Below, one piece after another: positions 41,177 to 52,696 of a stretch of DNA of 64,000 nt; position 1 is the stretch's first letter, and every line of letters begins with the position of its first letter. Origin of the DNA: Styela clava (lineage: Eukaryota; Chordata; Ascidiacea; Stolidobranchia; Styelidae); assembly GCF_964204865.1 (NCBI RefSeq), contig NC_135260.1, positions 20,816,001 through 20,880,000 of the forward strand, written 5' to 3'. A program made the position numbers and the translations under genes. The notes below the pieces were generated by a model that was given only the letters and a program-made list of their open reading frames with translations, did no database searches and was not told the DNA's origin.

Positions 41177-42981
41177 CAGGCGTGGCCAATATGTCGATCG
41201 CGATCGACCGGTCGATCGCCACGTCTCGAGCAGTCAATCGCGTCTGATGTTGAGTGAATTTTATTTGAAATATCCCCAAAAATTGCCTCAAATATCCCCA
41301 AAAATTGCCTCGAACCAGTTGTGTGTTTTGTAACAGGAAAAATACAGTACTTCACATGCGTAAAATACAATATACACATACAGTATTTGAGTCTGAGCAA
41401 GCCCATTAAAGCATATTATCACGTGACAAATGCAAGTTTTTCCGCTGTCAAGGTTTAAAAACGTATATCGCGTGTCTAGACCAGGGTTGCCATATTGGCT
41501 TCTTCGACAAAATTCACGATTTTGGCTTCTTTGAAACACGTTTGACGTCAGAATGTCCGCTTGGCTTTTTTTGATGTCCATTCTACTGTCTATTATTAAA
41601 ATCATTTAAAATACAATACCGGTATCTACCGGTTAGACGAAACGTTACAAAAATATATTTGTGTTAGTGTGCAGCAAGACTATTGAATCACTTAGAATGA
41701 CATAACAATTGCAGTTTTCAGCCACTCAGACAGATGTTCAAGCAGGCTTCGTTTTCATAGTTTTGCGTGTTACAGTGTTATTTGTCAGTTTTGATATATG
41801 TTTTCAAACAATAGTTGTATGACTTAATTCAGTAATTGAAATTTTGCCTTCCGAGGAGCTTTAGTTTGGTTGCGGTAATCAAAATTCTAGCAAACGACGT
41901 GATTATCTGGGCTAAAATCATCACATTTTTTGAGGTATATATATCGCAAGTTCAAGTAGAAACATGTACATTTATTCGTCCTAACGCGGTATACAAGTTA
42001 TATATATATATATCTGAATTGAAAAAATAGTGCTGTCCGCTTAATATTTACTTTTTTTGGCGTTTTGATGTTTCTAAATTTTTTATGTAGATGTCAGCTT
42101 GACTGTATTATGCCGGATATAGCCTTCATTCTAATTCTGCCATTCAATAAAAATCCTTCTTAGTTGTAAAATGTAAACCCTTGATCGTGCTGAAGTGGAA
42201 ATCGTCATGATAGCAACCAAAACTATAAATTTGAGGATTTAGCATTTGATGTGGTTCACTAAATCAATTGCTGGCTCTAAATCAGCATATTGCGAACTGT
42301 GTAAATCCACTATTGTGCTAGGAGTTTCAAATCATGAGGTTTTTGTACTTGTTAAAATTGTTGGCTTTTTCTGTCTTGATTTGGCTTTTTTTCATCACTG
42401 GGATCTGTTAACCCTGGTCCAGATTGACAAACGATTCTACAATTATGGCAGTATGCGAAAGTTATTGTCTCACTCCAAGAGTAGTGTGATAAATTTTATT
42501 CGCAATGGTAGCAGTGGAAAATGCCCAATTTGTTCTAATTCTAAGCAAGCGAAGAATCGCGTTTGGAGGAAATTGTAAATTAGATATATACTGAAGTTTG
42601 AGCAGTCATGTAACATTCATGGTTTGAGAATATTTATTTTTCGCTATTCGGATAATACTTGGCAAGGTTTCTTGAAGAATTTTCAACACTTACAACTAAA
42701 AATTAGTCACGCCTTTTATCTGAATTGTATGATTTGAATAAATCTTAAATAAATAATGAAACACATTTACTCCGGGTACAAAATATTTGAATCAACTTAA
42801 ATGGAACATAAAAAATACAAATTTTGTGTCGATTTTGCGAATTTGTTGTATGCGTGTGTGCAGTTATCTGCATATCAAGTGCCCATTCGTTTTTGTGTGA
42901 GACTTTATTACCGATCAGTCGATCGCGATCTATTTTGAAGATTTTAGTCGATCGCGGTCGAAAGCAGGTTGGCCACCCCTG
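41177..42981. mobile_element. hAT-type element containing a second element
   Basis: The left end CAGGCGTGGCCAATATG and the right end, inverted, CAGGGGTGGCCAACCTG match. Just inside, GTCGATCGCGATCGACC and GTCGATCGCGGTCG are shared GC-rich subterminal words. Flanks CTTTAAAT (41169-41176) and CTTTATAT (42982-42989) agree at 7 of 8. Without its insert the element is about 870 bases. No transposase frame was recognised. Confidence 0.78.
41482..42416. mobile_element. hAT-type element nested inside 41177-42981
   Basis: 935 bases starting CAGGGTTGCCATATTGGC and ending TTAACCCTG. Flanks GTCTAGAC (41474-41481) and GTCCAGAT (42417-42424) agree at 6 of 8. Both end zones repeat ATTTTGGCTT or TTTGGCTTTTT words, a subterminal arrangement seen in hAT elements. 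No coding frame. Confidence 0.65.
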
Positions 42982-42989
42982 CTTTATAT

Positions 42990-44559
42990 GTTCGGAAGAA
43001 AAATATGCTTGAGAGCATATCGTTTTAGGTCGTTCAGAACACCGAATGCTATTCACCGGTTAGTCGTCGTCGTCACCGGTTTCTTCGTATATATGATGTT
43101 CAAGTCAACAAAATTGCACACTAAAATGCTACGCTCATATCTGACCCACATTCGTCAGTTTATCAATTATTTGGGCATTCTTGATTCATGAATAGGTTTC
43201 ATGTTCTCTGTTTTTAAAACAACAATAATATGTTACCTGGATTAACGGGCTTGTCAAATGGAATCTCTTTGGCATTTGTAAAAACTGGTACACATATGGG
43301 AAAATGTAGCCTATTCCTCGTTTACGCTTGAGTTATTTATTATTTTCCAACACTCAGTGTATCTCCGCTCTGAGGTTATATGCTTAGGTCGCAGTTAGTA
43401 TAAGTTTATTTTGCCTCAAATAATCTTTCATAAAAAAGATATTATATTTGATAAAAACGAAATAAATATAACTGATTGCAGAATCAGGAGAACAAACCTT
43501 AAATAAGGTTTAAATCGTACAGATATTAGATTGAAAGATGTTGCCAAAAGAAATGGTACGTGTTTGCTCACTCAGAAGTATTAATTCGCACACGCACATA
43601 CATGATGCAACCACGAAGACAGAATAAAATCAGACGAGAAAAAAAGAGGAACGCAAGATACATTAGTTGGTAAACAAAAAGGAAAACTATACAAATACAT
43701 AAAAAAAAGATTATGACCCACCATGCTAATAATTTTGTAAGAATTGCCAAATTGAATACCGAATTAGTAAACAGGAGTGGAATTTATAGAAAATATTCGT
43801 TAACAAATATTGCCAGCTGACTGCATCTGGAGGTTTTCCCATTTTTAGACAACGAAATTTGATTGAGGTTGTCGATTACTAGGGTAGGTTCAAATTTATC
43901 ATAGACGATTCAACAGTCTTTGCAAATTTTATTAATGTCGACACCATTATTGTTGGACAAGATAGCTGTTGAATTGATTTGATCATCGCGAAACCTGAAA
44001 ACCGAAAAATAAATCTGCGAGTAGAATATTCAATGATTACATATCAAGGAACAACAAGGACTGTTCCATTATTTTGGGAGGAAAATATTGATCGGGCCTG
44101 GGAAAAACTTGTGTTTGAAATACAGGTGGAAATTGTTTACAGATCATGCAAAGAAAAAAAGCTTTGGTCAAACCTCACTAACCATTACCACCGTTGTCCA
44201 TTACACCATATTTACAGCAAAGCCCTAACCAAACCGAAAATTCCAGTACACAGAAAGCATAGAATACCACAGCAAGTTGAAACTTGAGCGGGAGAATCCA
44301 ATGTAGCTTGACTGCTTGCCTAATTACAATTATTAGTTATATTGCAGGAATTATATTGTATTCTCTACCGTCATAGAGAATTACACGACCCAAATTTAAA
44401 AAAAAAATCAAAGGCCCAATATTAAAAAAGAAATATAAACACGAAAAATTCAGAATGTGAACAGCTATTTAAAGAAAATTTTATCCAAGTATATATGTAA
44501 ATTATTGTTGGATAAGTCAAGGATAAACAGCCAAACATGCCCTGCTCACATGTTATAGC
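42990..44559. other. Intergenic, no confident gene
   Basis: A plus-strand frame of 102 codons (43979-44287, MIIAKPENRKINLRVEYSMI) has no recognisable motif, and nothing upstream supports an exon. The remainder is AT-rich and unassigned. Confidence 0.35.
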
Positions 44560-44567
44560 ATGGCATT

Positions 44568-44735
44568 CAGTGGTGGGATTCAGCCGGTTCGCACCGGTTC
44601 TATAAAACCGTCTCGCGGAATCATATGAAATCAGCGAACCGGTTAGCATTAGTAAAAAAACATATAACAGAACCGGCCGAAAAATATGACTTCTGTGATG
44701 GAACTGGCTGACAAAAAATTTTAATCCCACCACTG
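44568..44735. mobile_element. hAT-type miniature element, 168 bases
   Basis: CAGTGGTGGGATT at both ends in inverted orientation; flanks ATGGCATT (44560-44567) and ATTGCATT (44736-44743) agree at 7 of 8. The interior contains facing CCGGTTCG / CGAACCGG and CAGAACCGGC words. Too short to code. Confidence 0.82.
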
Positions 44736-44934
44736 ATTGCATTGAAATATAAAATCGGGTAAAAACAGTTCGACTGTCTCATGTCTGTTACAGAAACAAT
44801 ATTATGAAACTGTTCAACATTCCCAGGAAAATAAGTGTGTGCAAGTGTAGAGTGAACTTTCTGTCGTAGTCTATCAACAACAGCACTTTAAAGTAAAGGT
44901 TTATACTCTCCCACTTACTTTTTCAAAAACAATC

Positions 44935-45300
44935 CTAAAAAATTATTACAAATACTCTGCAATTTTGAGAAAAGTGTTTTATTTTCATGAAGTCAGACTG
45001 AGCGACAGTATCGGCTGTGGCTGAGTAGTAAGTAAGCTGATTTATTGACACACTGGAATACTTTGGCAGCAACCGCCAAGTTTTTTTTGTTTTACCAATA
45101 ACATGCTGTATTTGGGTTTTCCGTGACAGATTTTCATCGAAGATAACTCCTATAAGAATTTTATTTCTTTCCAATTTCATTGCCATTGGGCAGAAATGAT
45201 TTTGTATACCTCACACTTTTATGTTTGCTTGTATGGAACAATAAAAATTTGTTAGCATTAAGAGTAGGGATTTGTTGAAAGAGAATTGTTTTAAATCAAG
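44935..45300 (-). pseudogene. LINE reverse-transcriptase fragment, frameshifted
   Basis: On the minus strand one frame reads LNANKFLLFHTSKHKS, and after a frame change the next reads MKLERNKILIGVIFDENLSR then KTQIQHVIGKTKKTWRLLPK and SSVSINQLTYYSA. The layout L-N-x-x-K-(x)-F-x-L-F followed by G-V-x-x-D-E-N-L-S-x-K-x-x-I-x-x-V-x-x-K is that of the region after the catalytic core in Jockey/CR1-like LINEs. It is truncated at both sides and inactive. Confidence 0.65.
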
Positions 45301-46438
45301 TTATTTTTTTGCCTGTTTTGTTGAAATGACTGTATTATTTGATTTTTTTGTATGAAATAGGTTAAATAAAAATGAATATAAAAACTTGCCAAGCACTTTT
45401 TATACGGGTACCAGTACCGGTACCTGGCAGCACTGAAGTCCGGTACCGGTGCAGGTCATACAGTTTTTTAAGTTGCGTAAGTCTATATACCGGTACCGTA
45501 CCACTGCTTACTACCGCGTTTACCTGGAAATAAGACCTAGTCTGAAATATGAAAATTATTGTATAATGTGCCCTCCCCTTAAAATCAGACCTGGTCCATA
45601 CTCCATAGCCTAAATTAGAAGAGATTGTAACTTAGGTGGCAAATTCGTGGAGCAAAATCACTGACTGAGAGACGTCTGTTTTTCTGTTGCTGACTTGACT
45701 ACACAAGGTGAATATAAATTTTAATCGGAAACCTCACAGAATAGAGTATGACAAACCTTTCTAATATAGCATTGGGCTAGAAGACACCAATGATGCAATA
45801 ACAAAACATGTTGATTTCAAACATCCATATATTATAGTATATATTTCAATATGTACATTAATGGCAAGGTGAAATGACACAAAGTTCCTTAAATAGCGAT
45901 ATGACATGGCTGTTTAACATACGTTCATAGCCTTTTTTGATTTTATATAATACATATAATATAATATTTACATTCAACACATGAACTATGATGAAGTTTA
46001 AATCAGACTGTGAAATAGGAAAAAATCCTCAGTGGACTTATTGCCACCAACTAACAAATGTCTCTGGAAAGTTTACCTCCCAAATATCTCGGTGTACTTC
46101 AGTGCAATGAGAAAATCCATTATCTAAGCATCCAGTCTGCCAGTACCTTCCCTTTTGAAGTAACTCCGTCTGATTTGTGTGGAAGTATACTGTTTAACAA
46201 AGCTGCTCAAATGTATAACCGATATACAAGCTAGTCTGTATTCAATTTATAATGAGAAAAAGGCTGTTGAAAAAACGCTAACACACAGCGAGCTATTCGA
46301 ACAAGTCAAAGCAAGAATAAAACTGACGCACCGTTCTCCGCGACGAGCGGCCCCTCAAAAGTGCAAAAAACGTTGCTGGCAGCATCGGTCAAAGGTCATG
46401 AAAGTTGGTAATTAGCATAGCCTAGGCCAAAGCGTATA
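45301..46438. other. Intergenic with a GGTACC-rich patch at 45.40-45.51 kb
   Basis: GGTACCAGTACCGGTACC near 45410 and ACCGGTACCGTACCACTG near 45490 face each other and probably belong to another small hAT-like element (inverse right end CAGTGGTACGG), but the left end and a target duplication could not be fixed. The rest is unassigned. Confidence 0.35.
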
Positions 46439-46976
46439 TATAATACCAATGGCGGCGCGTCAATAGGGTCAACCGGGGCAATGCCCCGGTTGTTTTTTCG
46501 GTATAATAAAAAATATTCGAAAAATACCTCAATATCGGTTGCACAGACTGTCTACACTAGCCATATTCTCCCGACATGGTTCATTTTTCGCTCGCAAAGC
46601 CTTCGCCGAACGTCGACGGGGCGACGCCGATTTTGCCCCGGTTGCTCATTGTATATCGTATTCTCTCTTTTATCTTCCACTCGCCGCGTTTGTCTCGTTT
46701 GTTTTCTGTTTCTTTTACTAAATCATCGGGGCTAGCCCCGAAATTATGACGACACAATGCCGACGTTTCTTACAACAACGTGTTGACATATTCATGCATT
46801 CCTTCTCGTTCGTTGGTTGCTTGAAGAGTTGATAGTTTCCTCGCCTTCGTTTTTGCCGCTTGTTTCGCTATTTGAATCAGTTAGAGACCTTTAGTTCATT
46901 TGCTTTCGATTTTCCACATTCCTTTCGAGCTCCTCACTTCTTTCCGGCTTCGCATTTCTTAGCCTTAGACCTCATA

Positions 46977-48732
46977 ATGAATAAGGTTGATGCACTACTT
47001 CGCACTCAGTTTTCGCAGCTGCCGCTGGAACAAAAATTAGAGGTACAACGTCTTGGGCCTTATCAACCAAAAAATTGTTCACTGGAACAATCCCATGACG
47101 GAGGAAAGCGTCGGCGTATATTCTGCGCAGAAACTTGGTATAAAAAACACGAATGGTTGTGTTACAGCGAGGACAAAAATGCACTTTTTTGTTTTTATTG
47201 CCTACTTTTTGCTACCGCCCGTGACTCACGTTGGTGTAAATTTGGTTTTAGAGATCTTAAACATCTTTCCGAGCGTGCCAGGGATCATCAATCTTCTATG
47301 ACGCGCGGTTTCTATTCGTCGGCACAACCAAAACGTCGAGAAAAACCGCCATGTTCTCGGTCGATTGATAGATGTTTTGAAGTTCATTGGTTGTCACGAG
47401 CTGTCCCTCCGTGGGCACGATGAACGGGCTGGCTCTTCTAATAGAGGGGTATTTTTGGATATGGTGGAATACACCGCATCCCTAGATACAGTATTGAGAG
47501 ATCATCTAGATGCCGCAACTGTTTCGAAAGGGACATCTAAGGATATCCAAAATGATTTGCTCGACTCAATGTATAAAATTTATTTACAACATTTGGCTCT
47601 GGAAATTGAGAATTGCCAGTTCCTTTCGATTCAGTCTGACGAGACAACTAACATCAGGTGCGTTTCCCAACTGGCTGTGATTTTTCGGTTTGTGAAAGAT
47701 GGTAAACCTACCGAGAGATTTCACAGCTTTGTACCAATCGTTGATCGCACGGCTTGCGGGATATCGGCTGTACTGAAAGAAGTGTTACAGCCTTACAACG
47801 CGAAGTCAAAATTGATAGCTCAAACTTATGACGGCGCGGCAGTCATGAGTGGGTCGAAACATGGTGTTCAAGTTTATATAAAAGAAGATTTTCCTCATGC
47901 GCATTTTTTACATTGTTATGCACACCAATTTAACCTCGTTATTAAAAATATGTGTCTTGATACCCCTCTCGTCCGTATATTTTTTGCAAATGTTTCGGGG
48001 TTATCTTCATTTTTTTTCGTTTCGCCGAAGCGCTCTGACCTCCTTCGCCATATATGTAGCCGCCGTCTCCCAGCTTGTGCACCAACACGTTGGAACTTCC
48101 AATCACGCGTGGTGCAGGGCGTGTCCGAAATTAGGTCTGAGCTCATTGAGTGTTTCAATGGCATTCAGAGCTCTCCGGTTTGGGACGAACGCTCTGTGAG
48201 GGAGGCGGCAGGTCTAAAGCGTCTGCTAGAAGATGGTGAGTTTTCATTTTTTCTCGCTTTTTTCTCCACAATATTCTATCACGTGGATGTATTATACGGC
48301 GCATTGCAGTCAAGGCTAATGGATGGAGCGTCTGTGCAGTCGTGTATTTCAGACTTCTGCGATGCTGTATCTCGTATCCGGGAAACAATAAAATACGACG
48401 ACACATGGAGTGCTTCTTCACGCCGCGGGCAAACAACGCAGCGTTTGATTTTGTCTGCAAAGGAATGCTGTGACATTCTGGTGAATCAAATAGGCGATTG
48501 TCTGCGCACTGAACACCTTGCCGCGTTCTCTTTGATGAACCCCAAAATGTTTTCAAAATTTGCACGTCAATTTCCCATCCATTTGTTGGCTACTGTCTCC
48601 AAATTTTACCCCATGATAAACGTGGGTAAATTGGAAAATGAATTGCAATGTATATACACCAATCAAACTTTTTTGAACATCACATCAACTTGCGCGCTCT
48701 ATGGGTTCCTCATAGATTACACTCTAGTAGTC
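46977..48732 (+). pseudogene. Outer hAT transposase, N-terminal and catalytic part, frameshifted and interrupted
   Basis: The frame starts MNKVDALLRTQFSQLPLEQK. A TTF-type zinc-finger region follows: RRIFCAETWYKKHEWLCYSE, then ALFCFYCLLF. Between about 47290 and 47340 the coding frame shifts by one; the new frame resumes NRHVLGRLIDVLKFIGCHEL and SLRGHDE. The DUF4371/RNase-H-like core then shows LSIQSDETTN (first catalytic Asp), AQTYDGAAVMSG (second Asp) and HCYAHQFNLVIKN. The frame runs into the nested element at IDYTLVV. The remaining C-terminus is at 51230-51497. With one frameshift and a 2.5 kb insertion it cannot make a full transposase. Confidence 0.85.
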
Positions 48733-51226
48733 TGCAGGCCTGGGCAAGCTCTGGCCCGCGGGCCGCATCCGGCCCGCGGCAACGTTTCATCCGGCCCGCG
48801 AGCAGATTTCTAAATTAAGACACTTACATTTTTTATTTACATATAAAATATACTTTGAGGGCAAATTTCATTAATGTAATAGAAATAAGCGTTTTGGTAG
48901 CTTTGTGTATTTTAGATTAGACCCTGGCATAGTACCAACTGCTATCTGTAGTCATCTTTGTCGCAACGATCAGCGCTTGTTTTTGCACGTGATTACTGAA
49001 CAGCAGAGTAATCGAAGCGTGAATTTTGCGCGCGTAATTTCGATGAGTCGCGTTTTGATTCGTGTCCCAATTAAGAAGGATACACTTAGGCTAGTCAGCT
49101 CTGCGCTACTCAGCGTTTCAAATATTGTAGAAGTAGTGGTATGTAGATAAATTGTTGAATTGCGCCCAGCTTTATTTTATTCTTTGTTTATCCTTTTATT
49201 TATGTAACTTGAACTGTAGCGTCAATTCTAAACCTGTGCTAGATCTACAAAGTTGCAAAATGTCAGCCGAAAACAAGAAAAGAAAAGTTGACACAGAATG
49301 CAGAATTTTTAACAAAAGTTGGACAGCGAAGTATTCATTCACAGAAGTCGATGGGATAGCTGTTTGTCTGGTTTGCAAGGAGAAGGTCGCGGTTATTAAG
49401 GTTTTTAATTTAAAAAGGCATTTTGAGACAAAACATGCAAAAAAATACAAAAATCTAAGTAATAATGAAATGGCGCAAACAGCGGAGAGTATGGTAGCAA
49501 AGCTCGAAAAAAAGCAAAGTTTTTTCACACGACTCCATGCATCTAATGATGCAGCTGTCATGGCCAGTTTCGTAATAGCTCACAAAATCGCTCAAAACAG
49601 CAAACCATTTTCTGAAGGGGAGTTCGTCAAAGAATGTTTAGTAGAGACGGCAGCAATTGTTTGTCCTGATAAAACAGATGCTTTTAAACAAGTTCCGCTA
49701 TCGAGAAGAACTGTCACCAGAAGGGTTGAGTGTATCGCAGGAGATTTAAGAGATCAGTTGCTACATTATGTCAAACAATTCGACTTCTTCACTTTAGCGT
49801 TAGACGAGAGTTGTGATGTACGCGACACTGCTCAGTTGCTTATTTTCGTTCGTGGAATTACTTGTGATTTCAAAATTACTGAAGAAATAGCTGCTATAAG
49901 ACCAATGAAAGGAACAACAACAGGTGCAGATATTTTTAGCGAGGTAGATGCATCCATGGATAAGTTGGGACTTAAATGGGAAAAATTGGCGGGAGTGACG
50001 ACAGATGGGTGCCCAAATCTTACAGGAAAAAATGTGGGATTGTTGAAGCGCATGAAAGACAGAGTTAATGAAATTGACCCAAAGCAGCAGTTAGTGTTTT
50101 TACATTGTATCATACATCAACAGGTATTGTGCAAGTCAGTGCTAAAAATAAGCCATGTCACTGATGTAAGTGATGTTGTTACAAAACTAGTTAACTTCAT
50201 CAGGTCTCGAGCACTAAATCACAGACAGTTTATTTCCCTGTTGGAAGAGCAAGAAAATGAGCACACTGACATAGGATATCATACAACTGTGAGATGGCTC
50301 AGTTTAGGCAAAATACTGAAGCGAGTTTGGGACTTGCAGCAGGAGATTCGAGAATTCTGTCAAACAAAGAACAAGGATATTCCGCAGCTTTCAGATAAGA
50401 AATGGTTATCTGATTTTGCTTTTGTTGTTGATGTCACTGCTCTATTGAATGAGTTGAATTGCAAACTCCAAAGTAAAAAACTGTTTGTGCATAATATGCA
50501 CAGCTTGGTAAAATCGTTCATAACGAAATTGCAGTTTCTTTCACGCCAATTACAGAACAATAATCTCGCTCATTTTCCCACACTCAACACAGCTACCACA
50601 TCTGCAAATGATTTTCAAAAGTACTCTACAATGCTAGATGCACTGCATGCTGAATTTTTAAGACGATTTGAAGATTTCCGATTAATTGAAAATAAAATGA
50701 GTATGGTCTCTTCTCCTTTCACCAGTAACGTGGAAAACATACCATCTGATGCACAACTCGAGCTTATTGATTTGCAGTGTGACACTTTACTTCAGGAAAA
50801 ATTTAAATCATCTGAAATTCTGGATTTTTATTCCTCTCTAAATAAAAAAAGTTTTCCCAACATAAGGAGACATGCTCAAAAGATGCTAGTTCTTTTCGGA
50901 TCCACTTATATTTGCGAGCAAACCTTCTCAGTAATGAATTTTACCAAATCGAAATTTCGGTCGTCTCTCACCGATGAACATCTTTCTGATTTGCTGAGAA
51001 TATCTACGTCTGCCATTGAACCCGACATTCAAGGACTTGTTAAGGCGCAGCAGAGCATACACACGTCTCATTAAAAATAACAATTGTATTAGATTTTGTT
51101 TCATTCAATTGTGTAATAAAATACAATAAAAAACGCTATGTGGGTTGACTCAAATTAGTCCGGCCCGCCACTGCATTTTGATTTGCAATGTGGCCCTCGA
51201 GCAAAAATAATTGCCCAGCCCTGGAG
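48730..51226 (+). mobile_element. Inner hAT transposon (GTF2IRD2/Charlie8-like) with intact transposase
   Basis: Terminal inverted sequence CAGGCCTGGGCAA (48735 on) and, inverted at 51211-51223, CAGGGCTGGGCAA. GGCCCGCGGGCC and ATCCGGCCCGCG palindromes follow the left end. TCTAGTA occurs on both sides (48723-48729 and 51227-51233), giving an 8-base duplication with one mismatch if a few extra terminal bases belong to the element. It sits between two codons of the outer transposase, so it is the younger of the two. Confidence 0.85.
49260..51074 (+). CDS. Intact hAT transposase, 604 residues, GTF2IRD2-like
   Basis: The ATG at 49260 (MSAENKKRKVDTECR) is chosen because the basic opening matches the family; the frame is open 36 codons further upstream to 49152. 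A BED/TTF-like zinc finger (CLVCKEK then KRHFETKHAKKY) lies at about residues 38-64. Catalytic landmarks of the RNase-H fold are LALDESCDVRDTAQL (about 180), GVTTDGCPNLTGKNVG (about 245) and FLHCIIHQQVLCKSVL (about 280). The C-terminal block STYICEQTFSVMNFTKSKFR (about 548-567) holds the catalytic Glu and the dimerisation region. No stop or frameshift interrupts it, and the length equals active members of the group, so the element may be functional or may supply transposase in trans. Confidence 0.92.
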   Translation: MSAENKKRKVDTECRIFNKSWTAKYSFTEVDGIAVCLVCKEKVAVIKVFNLKRHFETKHAKKYKNLSNNEMAQTAESMVAKLEKKQSFFTRLHASNDAAVMASFVIAHKIAQNSKPFSEGEFVKECLVETAAIVCPDKTDAFKQVPLSRRTVTRRVECIAGDLRDQLLHYVKQFDFFTLALDESCDVRDTAQLLIFVRGITCDFKITEEIAAIRPMKGTTTGADIFSEVDASMDKLGLKWEKLAGVTTDGCPNLTGKNVGLLKRMKDRVNEIDPKQQLVFLHCIIHQQVLCKSVLKISHVTDVSDVVTKLVNFIRSRALNHRQFISLLEEQENEHTDIGYHTTVRWLSLGKILKRVWDLQQEIREFCQTKNKDIPQLSDKKWLSDFAFVVDVTALLNELNCKLQSKKLFVHNMHSLVKSFITKLQFLSRQLQNNNLAHFPTLNTATTSANDFQKYSTMLDALHAEFLRRFEDFRLIENKMSMVSSPFTSNVENIPSDAQLELIDLQCDTLLQEKFKSSEILDFYSSLNKKSFPNIRRHAQKMLVLFGSTYICEQTFSVMNFTKSKFRSSLTDEHLSDLLRISTSAIEPDIQGLVKAQQSIHTSH

Positions 51227-51229
51227 TCT

Positions 51230-51497
51230 AGTAACTATCTTTGCGGCGTCTGCAAAATTTTTGGACATCATTTTGACGACGCCTATTTCTTCCGCCGACG
51301 CGGAGCGAACATTCAGCACGCTGAAGCGTATTAAAACGTATCTCAGAAACACAATGAAGCAAGATAGATTAAATTCCTTGGCTGTTTTATCCATTCACAG
51401 AGACGTTATTTCTGGGATGCATGACTTTAATCAGCGCGTTATTGAGCATTTTGCTTCCAAGAAACCGCGGCGTGTTGCATATATGTTCAAGCAGTAG
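51230..51497 (+). pseudogene. Outer hAT transposase, displaced C-terminal dimerisation domain
   Basis: After the inner element the outer frame resumes with LVTIFAASAKFLDIILTTPI, then SSADAERTFSTLKRIKTYLR (catalytic Glu and hAT dimerisation helix) and ends RVAYMFKQ-stop. It is the natural continuation of IDYTLV at 48729, sharing the duplicated Leu-Val codons. Confidence 0.85.
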
Positions 51498-51919
51498 AAG
51501 TCTAGCAGCATATATATCTATGAGTGAGCGACGCATGTCCTTATCTTTGCATTACCTTTCCTTTCCTCATAGTTACGTTTTAAACCTTATTTTAGGTTTT
51601 GTCTGCTTTCCCGAAGTTTCTGTTAATATGTCATTGTATTTATCTGGGTAAATATTGCCTTTCCTTTTGAAAGAGGTTTCAAAATAAAATATGTCTATAT
51701 TTATTAATCCCTTGACTTGGACCGGTTTTAAAGACACTTTCTTATCGTTAAAAATTGTCGCTTTTGCCGATTGGTTGTTACCGATGGAATGGTTTTTATA
51801 CTCATAAAATGATGGGAGAACTTACAACGCTCATCCTGTCCCCGTAGATGGGGGTGACTTGGTCCCGCAGTAGCTTGCCCCGGTTGTCAAAATGACCACG
51901 CGCCGCCAATGTATAATAT

Positions 51920-52690
51920 CTAGGCTAGGTTGTCTTATCGCCTAATTAAATCCGCAGGTTGCCGCCGACCTAGGCATATTCTTCATTATCACAACACACT
52001 TCTTTTGTCGAAGGCTGCCTTGATCGAATTGCTTTTGGATTGTAGTAGGCTCGTGAGCTATGTTTCATGATTTTTCTTGCTCAAAACGGCTATCTGATAT
52101 CTCGGATAAACATTCCTGTTAAAATCTTATGACTTTGGTGTAAGTACAAAGCAAAATTTTTACTTACATTTTTGAAATTATTATTCCGGCAGCGTGTGCA
52201 TCTGCCAGAACGCAACGTTTTTTATTTCAATGAAAAATACAAAAAAAAATAAGCCCAGAAATAAAATAAGCCCTTGTTTGGTGCTCAATATAAATAGACT
52301 TCAATTTATTCACCAAATTATTTAAGTTGGATGGACTAAACTAGCGGTAAAGTGTTTCAATTCTATTTTCAATTTGCTTTTCTTGGGGAGGACACTGGAC
52401 AATTGGCAGATGATCAGAAATACATTCCACCAAAACAACACTGTTTATTTTTCATTGTAAATATTTGTCCATATATGATCTGTATAGATAGCAGAGCGTG
52501 AAGTTATTCTGATAGAACAATTTATCAGTAAATAATAGGCCATGGTGTGCATGATATCAATAAGCTGGTAAATATATTAGACTCATCAAGAAGATTATAG
52601 TTGAAGTTCCTATTCGGTCACTTAAATCTCGATTTTCAAAATTTACTGAGGACTTTTGCATGATACCTCTTAAAATCGAGTGTTAATATA
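51920..52690. other. Intergenic, nothing recognised
   Basis: AT-rich sequence without frames, ends or repeats that could be assigned. Confidence 0.4.
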
Positions 52691-52696
52691 AACGAG

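Larger units (their letters stand above)
46447..51911 (+). mobile_element. hAT transposon (TTF zinc-finger type) carrying a nested hAT insertion
   Basis: Ends CAATGGCGGCGCGT (left) and CATTGGCGGCGCGT (inverse of right) with shared CAACCGGGGCAA just inside. Flanks TATAATAC (46439-46446) and TATAATAT (51912-51919) agree at 7 of 8. The 2.97 kb element was entered at about 48730 by the 2.5 kb element at 48730-51226. The region is GC-richer than its surroundings. The transposase is described in the next entries. Confidence 0.85.

Noticed and set aside
43979-44287. 102-codon plus-strand frame
   Set aside because: No motif, no repeat match, no splice context; left as unassigned sequence.
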